From Aspidapion aeneum (Eukaryota > Arthropoda > Insecta > Coleoptera > Brentidae), in contig CAUYVT010000053.1 of the NCBI GenBank assembly GCA_963576565.1, positions 124,001-188,000 of the forward strand: a stretch of 64,000 bases of DNA. The letters run 5' to 3'. Shown here in pieces: positions 58,201 through 64,000 of the stretch; within the stretch, counting starts at the first letter, position 1; every line of letters begins with the position of its first letter. Under the pieces are notes generated by a model that searched no databases, was not told the origin of the DNA, and saw only the letters and a list, made by a program, of their open reading frames with translations. The position numbers were made by a program, and so were the translations under genes.

Positions 58201-59410
58201 CGTAAAAACGACCCTCTAAACTACTTTATAGGATTGTTTCTTGATAGTCGATTCTGATAGTCTTCTCTACCACAATAGGACGTTGCTAAAGTTTTACTTT
58301 CTTTTTAGTCGTTATTTCGTAGTCGCCCTGACTTTTATATCCTACTTAATTACCACTAGAAAGTTAAGCTTCATTGGAGTCCCAAACAAGTGTATCCGAC
58401 AACTACATTATAACTTTAATTTTTACCACAAAAGTTTGTGTCATCATAGTAACATCTGATGTAATAATGTAGACAAAATAACTTTTTGGATCAACTTTAA
58501 AGCCGCAACTACTTTCAAGTAACCTTTTCGTCTATCAGGGAATATAGTTTGGGACGCCATGTTTTTATGTAAGAAAGAAAATTTAATATTTTTGTTGTCG
58601 TTTTATGAGCTCATATTAAAGAGCCATACTATTTTATAAACAAATTAGTTGAAGCTTACCAAAAATGCTCTTCTTAAGCACCATTTGTTGTAGTTAACTG
58701 TCGATTATGAAAACATAACCTCCAAAATCACAACACAAAAATTCCATCAGCTACCAGAAAACGGCCCAATTTTACGGGCGCACCGGTTTTTTGCAATATA
58801 TATAATGCATGTTATACAAAAAACTTTGCGTCGCACTCGAATTTTGATCCTCTGCTCGTAAATTCTCACACTTTTGGATAACATAGTTCATATTATAACC
58901 ATACCCAAACAAAAAAACTAAGCGAGTCTGTTTACTGTTGTGTCCACCATATTGTGTAACAATTCTACCAAAAAGAAACGATTATATTATTTGCAACTAC
59001 ATCGCAACTTTTATGCCATTACGGAAAAAAAACAGCCTCTACGACGTAGTAGATACCTGGCTACGACGTAGTAGTGTAGTTGTTACTACAGTGACTTTAA
59101 ACACTTGGCCAAGTAGTTATAACCAGAAATTGGTTCCCCACTTAGGGAATTATAACGTCGCTGTATGGTATACTGAGACGTAGCGGGAGTACGTTGCGGT
59201 TACTTTTAAGAAATTCTTTCTAGTTGGGGTTTCGTCGTTACAACTTTAATTGTTTGTTGGGTTATAAGAGGAGAGAGGAGGAGGGATAAAAAAAATTGGA
59301 CCAAAATCTGGCTTGGCAACATCCAGATCGTTAATCTATGACCTATTGTCAGCTAGAATCCATTGTCAAATTAAGCTCCTCATATTTTGTATATTCAACT
59401 ACCTACAGCG
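55276..59410. mobile_element. Giant foldback element with mirrored tandem modules
   Basis: The outer arms ('cagattaacgatctg' at about 55346, inverted near 59330, and 'gttgccaagccaggttttgg' with its partner) define a palindrome. Inside, 55610-56690 holds three direct modules of about 380 bp, each with two 'cgtccgt' patches and 'cgattgtagacaat'. 56930-57890 holds the same modules in inverted order. A 240-bp centre (56690-56930) is single copy and less AT-rich. The right arm is interrupted at 58061-59264. No coding capacity. Confidence 0.85.
58061..59264. mobile_element. TIR element nested in the foldback arm
   Basis: The left end 'cccaactaacatttatagt' and the right end containing 'actttaattgtttgttggg' are inverted. 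Left-arm sequence runs without it at the corresponding place (about 55400), which defines the insertion. There are no recognised coding motifs. 'ctacgacgtagtag' repeats occur near 59038-59075. Confidence 0.6.
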
Positions 59411-60276
59411 CCTGCACTATTTCAACTATTTTATTTTTACGATAAAGACAAAAACAAATTTCCACTCTAATAATAAATACTATTTATTTTGTAATAAACT
59501 ATATAATAGACTTATTATATTTAAATAAAATAGTAGTTTACCGAACAGGTGCGGAAAGTGCCAGTTTTCCGCACGCGATTGCTCGCCCAGCAATTAAGTA
59601 CGGAAAAGTCACTTCTCGTGCGTGTTAGGAAGATACACTGTTTTCCACAGTAGGCCAGTCATTAAAGCGAAAAAGGTGTGGTCGCGATTTTGACATATGT
59701 TGTTCACATTGGAGTGCTAAAAAAATTTGGGATTTCGGCCTTGCGAGGGCGGCTTTCCCTGCCATCTTGGATATAGTGTGCACGAAAAAGTTTTTTTTAA
59801 AAATTACTTGGACCTTGTACGTTTTAGAAAAAAAAGTTTTCGACAATAAAAATTCCTACAAAAACGCTTTTCATGTTTTTTGTCAGACGAATGGTTTTCA
59901 AGTTATGACGCTAAACATTTCGCCGTCATTTTGAATTTTAACCAATTTTTTTATTTAGTGTAATAACATAGAATAAAGACAAACTAATAGCCTATAAAAT
60001 GAGTCACTGAGTTATCTGTGTAGTACCCTTGCTGAGATACAAACCCTGAAGTTTTAGCAGTACACCCGTTTCCTTTGTATTTCCATTCTATATGCAAAAT
60101 AAACAAAAATTATTCAGTTTTATGTCATTTTCTCAAAATGTAAGCATTTTTAGAGCCTAGGTCCGCCACTGGACTCCTCAGGACAAATGAATTGCTTATT
60201 GGACTTTTGGACACAAAATATAGTTTTGTATACAATATTTAAAAAACCTAACCTAACTTTTTGCTTTATAACCGAT
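59411..60276. other. Unassigned AT-rich DNA
   Basis: The sequence 'ccgccactg' near 60163-60172 resembles a hAT right end without a partner. Nothing else was recognised. Confidence 0.4.
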
Positions 60277-60369
60277 CTAAATGTAAATCTAAATGTTCAT
60301 TTAAATCTAAATCTAAATCTAAAACTAAATCGAAATCTAAACCCACAGCCAAATCCAAATGTAAATCTA
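60277..60369 (+). repeat. (AAATCT)n hexamer repeat
   Basis: Degenerate hexamer repeats give a Leu/Asn-alternating translation that is not a gene. Confidence 0.8.
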
Positions 60370-60961
60370 TCTCTTTATTGTCACAACCTGTAGGGGAGAG
60401 CGGGGCAGTTAACGAACTCAATTTAACGCAAAATTTATAAATGGCTACGAGTTTATTACTGTGCTGGTAGAACTCTGTAAAGTCAAAGTTTTATGGGTTA
60501 AAGATAGATGGAGCACGTAAGAATAATTATAGTACATTGGCTCATAACCTATAATTCGAGTGGTCGCTTATAAAATTTTATGCCGAAAAATAAGCTTTTG
60601 CGAAAAAAAGGGAAGAATAATATTTGTTAGTAACTCGGAAAATATTTATTTTATTTTTAATATAAGAACATCTTTGGTCGTTTTTTGTTTTTATCTTTTA
60701 TTTTTTACTAAAAAATTTTACCTGGGGGCAAGATGACGAATAAAAATAAGCTTGAAAAAAAACTTGGAAAAAATTTGAACAAGAAAATAAAAAGAAAAAT
60801 CATGGCAAAGTCTTAAAAGTTAAAAAGAAAGTTTTTAATGATTTTAACCAAAACCTATCACAAACAAAAATACTCTGCCAATCTATGGGCACCTAAGCTC
60901 ACACTAGGTACTATAGTTATAGTGTGAGCTAATATAATCAAAAACTAAAATATATTTTATT

Positions 60962-61290
60962 CAACTCCAGACTCAATTACCTTTCGTTTGATACCACACA
61001 AGCCATGTTTTGACTTAAACTCAAATTTTTTAAATCTACCCCCCACCCTTTTAAAAAAACTAAAATGTATTTTGTTTAACTCCAGACTCAATTACCTTTC
61101 GTTTGATATCACACACGCTATATTTTCACTTAAACTCTAATTTTTCACATCTACCCCCACCCTTTTTTTAAAAATAAACTAAAATTAATTTTTTTTAACT
61201 CCAGACTTAATTACCTTTCGTTTGATATCACACACGCCATATTTTCACATAAACTCTAATTTTTGGAATCTACCCCCACCCTTTTATTTG
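60962..61290 (+). repeat. Three ~116-bp tandem units
   Basis: Each unit contains 'aattacctttcgtttgata' and 'ctacccccaccc'. The units start near 60962, 61078 and 61197. Confidence 0.85.
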
Positions 61291-61411
61291 GCTTGCGTTC
61301 GGTGGATTTTGTTCATTTTTAAATGGGACCATCACGGCCCAAGACCCAACTTAGGTACCAAATTTCATTAAAATCGGACAAGCGGTTTTTGAGTTATGCG
61401 GGTTGGTCGTT

Positions 61412-61435
61412 ACAGACAGACATACAGACAGACAT

Positions 61436-61470
<35 letters not shown>
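61412..61470 (+). repeat. (GACA)n microsatellite
   Basis: Tetramer repeats follow 'cgttacagacagacatacag'. Confidence 0.9.
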
Positions 61471-61988
61471 GCAAAACAAAAAAGTTTCAAAATCATCTGA
61501 AACGCAAAGATATATAAAAATTTTTGAAATCGGAGCAACTTTTTTTTTCTCGAAAAAATTAGGATCACCATAGCTCACACTACTTATAGTAGTAGTGTGA
61601 GCTAAAAAAACAACAAAAATATTTTTGTTTAGGGTACCAGGAACCATGAATTGAACCTCCAATAGCGGACTTGATTAAATGTGGAAGGTGCGAGGGTTCG
61701 ATATGAAAAGATGGGAACATACATTTGTGACCTATGCGCCTAGTCGTCATCTAACCCCAATAGGCTCGTCAAGTTACCCCGTGGGGCAAGATGACGAAAA
61801 TGCATTTTTTACGTTTTTTGTTGTGTACATTTTTAAGGTTTAAATTTTTGTGTATTTTTTTTTAATTCGTTTGTAAACCAAAACATCTATCTTCCATTTA
61901 AACGAAGTTTTTTAGTCAAAACCGGATTCGGGTATTTTCTAGGAAGCTTTAATCCTTAACATCATAATCTTGCCCTCTTCTCCCCTAC

Positions 61989-62599
61989 ATAGTGAGGGAT
62001 ATACAAAAATATTATGGCTGTTAAAGACGTCATAATTAACCAAATATTATGCTGATTGTTCCAGTTTAAAAAATCACCCTGTAATTACAAACCTGACCTC
62101 ACTGGCTCGGTATGTAAATTTATTGCTTGTGCAATATTAATCTAGTTTTCACTCTTATATAACATACTATTATATGGCCATTTATTTTTACTGGTCATTC
62201 CCTGATGGCAACTGGTCATTTAATGAATTTTTGTGCAATTTGCCCTAAAAATGGTTAAATCTTTTAAACTTAGATATATTAATTTATTTACAAGAGAGTT
62301 ATAAAAGAATAAACACATTTTCCAACCGCCATTTTAATTTTCTTTCAAAATGAAAACGTTTTTTTGACATTTTAAAATGACTTTCTCCTTTAGTGGTGAT
62401 TCACTGGTCGATTCGTTCTATTAAAAAGCCAGCCTATAACAACAGTAGTGTAGTTGTGGAGGTTCTATACCAAATGGTAACTATGCCATCCACTTCTCCG
62501 AAGTGGATGACCTGTTGCTGATGAAGTGAACTTGCTCTGACCTTGGGCCTAAAAGAAGTGTGCAAGAAGTTGTCAGCAATGACATCACAACCAGAGGTT
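61989..62599. other. Unassigned AT-rich DNA
   Basis: Nothing recognised. Confidence 0.4.
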
Positions 62600-62836
62600 G
62601 TTGAAAGGCCCTATTGGTCAATGAGTTAGGTGCCAGCGAGAGAGTAGGTAAAATGGGGTGTTTTTTTAGTAAGCTAGCTACTTCACTAGCTTCGCCTGGT
62701 CTACGTAAAGCTTAGCTGTTGAAAGGCCCTATTGGTCAATGAGTTAGGTGTCAATGAGGGAGTAGGTAAAATGGAGTGTTTTGTTTTAGTAAGATAGCCA
62801 CTTCACTCGCTTAGCCTGAGCTAGGTAAGTCATAAT
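62600..62836 (+). repeat. Two ~118-bp tandem units
   Basis: 'gttgaaaggccctattggtc' through 'cttcactagcttcgcctg' occurs twice in a row with a few changes. Confidence 0.9.
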
Positions 62837-63022
62837 GTGAAAAAGGCCTTAGCTAGGTAATTGTTGGTTAAAAAATAAAATAATTTCTAGAAATATTTGT
62901 TAAAATTAATCGGGATAGCCTTGCGTATCTCTTATCGTTGTTTATGCAGTTAGCAGTTATAGGATAACCTTAGTGACCCCGCACACGTTCCTGTTTTATC
63001 TAATACAGCTGGTTATTTATGC
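62812..63022 (+). repeat. Direct repeat flanking the 106-codon ORF, left
   Basis: 'gcttagcctg', 'ggataaccttagtgacccc' and 'taatacagctggttattta' recur in the same order at 63672-63945, on the other side of the ORF. Confidence 0.75.
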
Positions 63023-63089
63023 TGTACAGGATGTCTCAAAGTAAATAATTATTAAATAAAAACTCAAAGTAGGTTTTAATTATACATTT

Positions 63090-63410
63090 TTATTCATATA
63101 TATCATATAAACCACACTCATCTCGACCATCAAATTTAAAAATAATTGATTGAAGATGTTTTTTCACGTCATAGTTTGGATATATTTTCGAATATTCCAG
63201 CGCTGCATCTGTTAATTTACGTTTCCATATTGTAGGTAATAATGGGTATAATGTTGGTAGTTTTTCCTCAATGATGTACCTGCATGAATCAAACCCAAAA
63301 TATATCCATTCTGCTAACCATTTATAAATATTTTCATAACTTTTCTCTTCTAAAAGTCCTTCTAGTTCAAAGTCAATTTTAGTTGACCAATAATTATATT
63401 GAAAGTCCAT
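63090..63410 (-). CDS. Unidentified 106-residue protein
   Basis: An intact ATG-started frame encodes an acidic, aromatic-rich protein containing 'YKWLAEWIYFGFDSCRYIIE' and 'KFDGRDECGLYDIYE'. I do not recognise it with any certainty. Supporting features on the same strand are a TATA-like 'ccttatatc' about 55 nt before the ATG, a 17-nt palindrome (63482-63498) further upstream, and an AATAAA overlapping the stop codon (63089-63094). It lacks a signal peptide and membrane helices. It lies between two ~200-bp direct repeats. A small gene carried by an inserted element, possibly viral, is conceivable but unproven, and chance cannot be excluded at this length. Confidence 0.45.
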   Translation of the reverse strand: MDFQYNYWSTKIDFELEGLLEEKSYENIYKWLAEWIYFGFDSCRYIIEEKLPTLYPLLPTIWKRKLTDAALEYSKIYPNYDVKKHLQSIIFKFDGRDECGLYDIYE

Positions 63411-63671
63411 CTAACTGTTATAGCTATGGCTGAACGAATGAATGAAGTGTTGGTTAAAAAGATATAAGGCAAAAGTTGTTTGTGGTGTTTAACACCACGT
63501 GACCAATGCATGCTATAATAGTTATATGTGTTTGTATTGCATCATCTACCTATTATGTGACGTAATCCGTGGCTGTTGTTCAAGTTTGAAGGACCCAAGA
63601 AATAATGTGTACCTATTATTGTGTTGTTACTTAACACGGTGTAAAATTGACAGGATAGCCAACAAAAAGAC

Positions 63672-63945
63672 CTCACTAGCTTAGCCTGGTATGTTTGAAT
63701 GTAAAACAGGCGTTAGTTGATTAAAAATAATAATTATTATCTATGTTTGTTAAAAAATAAAATTATTTTTCGATGTGCATTTTGTATGTGTATTTTTTAA
63801 TGTTGTTTATATAGTTAACAGATAACCTTATGACCCCTCACATGTTTCTGTGTTATCGAATTAGCAATAGCCACGAGGTCACGTAATATGATTCAATCGT
63901 ATGTAATATGATGCAATATTATGTAATACAGTTGGTTATTTATTT
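63672..63945 (+). repeat. Direct repeat flanking the 106-codon ORF, right
   Basis: Diverged copy of 62812-63022, with extra 'gtaatatgat' repeats near 63885-63930. Confidence 0.75.
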
Positions 63946-64000
63946 GTCATAATATTTGATAAAAATTGTATTTTTTAATTTTTAATTTTTTAAAAATGGT

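Larger units (their letters stand above)
60893..61605. mobile_element. Nested element with palindromic ends
   Basis: Both ends are themselves hairpins: 'agctcacacta...tagtgtgagct' at 60893-60930 and at 61572-61604. Between them lie three ~116-bp tandem units and a GACA tract. Confidence 0.65.
60388..61988. mobile_element. 1.6-kb TIR element, non-coding
   Basis: The left end 'tgtaggggagagcggggc' and the right end 'tgccctcttctcccctaca' are inverted. 'ggggcaagatgacgaa' occurs on both sides of the middle. A second element is nested inside. Confidence 0.65.

Noticed and set aside
60277..60369. Telomere-like repeat
   Set aside because: The hexamer does not match the insect telomere repeat TTAGG or its common variants and is short and degenerate.
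60187..60393. 68-codon Asn/Leu-rich ORF
   Set aside because: It is the translation of a degenerate AAATCT hexamer repeat.
61323..61662. ORFs on both strands with Thr-Asp-Arg-Gln or Leu-Ser-Val-Cys repeats
   Set aside because: They are produced by the GACA microsatellite.

Overview
The window looks like intergenic DNA from an insect-type genome. It is very AT-rich, has no bacterial-style operons, and is filled with arthropod-type repeats: a Ty3/Gypsy LTR retrotransposon, Jockey/R1-like non-LTR retrotransposon fragments, tRNA-derived SINEs, hAT and other inverted-repeat MITEs, a pogo/Tigger-like transposase, a THAP-domain element and foldback elements. The order of insect cannot be read from the sequence. 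I see no convincing host protein-coding gene. The only intact unassigned reading frame that I would call is a 106-codon frame near the right end.

Layout. 0-7.4 kb: repeat fragments, a decayed transposon-derived gene on the minus strand (2.9-3.5 kb) and two copies of a retroelement C-terminal domain (zinc finger plus restriction-like endonuclease) at 4.2-4.9 and 6.7-7.4 kb. 7.4-20.3 kb: AT-rich DNA with many inverted-repeat MITEs, a SINE with a 16-bp target duplication, and two ~640-bp dispersed repeats. 20.3-24.1 kb: a minus-strand LINE C-terminus, a 500-bp repeat, and a TIR-bounded element with a broken THAP gene that holds a foldback made of 31-bp repeats and a hAT MITE with a perfect 8-bp duplication. 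24.2-30.9 kb: a full-length 6.67-kb Gypsy element with a 4-bp target duplication (ATAC), inserted in a dispersed repeat. Its ORFs are broken, and its leader is a tandem array whose units each carry a perfect three-part heat-shock-element motif. 31-38 kb: a hAT MITE, a pogo/Tigger-like transposase pseudogene split by a SINE (13-bp duplication), and a duplicated block whose second copy was invaded by a related solo LTR and a 737-bp TIR element. 38.9-41.5 kb: three LINE reverse-transcriptase remnants. 42.7-45.1 kb: a 2.36-kb palindromic element with nested MITEs. 45.6-53.7 kb: MITEs, a LINE C-terminus split by a MITE, a tRNA-like SINE and G-tract hAT MITEs. 55.3-59.4 kb: a giant foldback with mirrored tandem modules. 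60.4-62.0 kb: a nested TIR element. 62.6-64 kb: tandem and direct repeats flanking the 106-codon ORF.

Nothing here works as a pathway. The history is one of repeated nesting: MITE in pseudogene, SINE in transposase, Gypsy in repeat, foldback in THAP gene. Identifications are by motif and by comparing sequences within the window by eye. No database search was possible.
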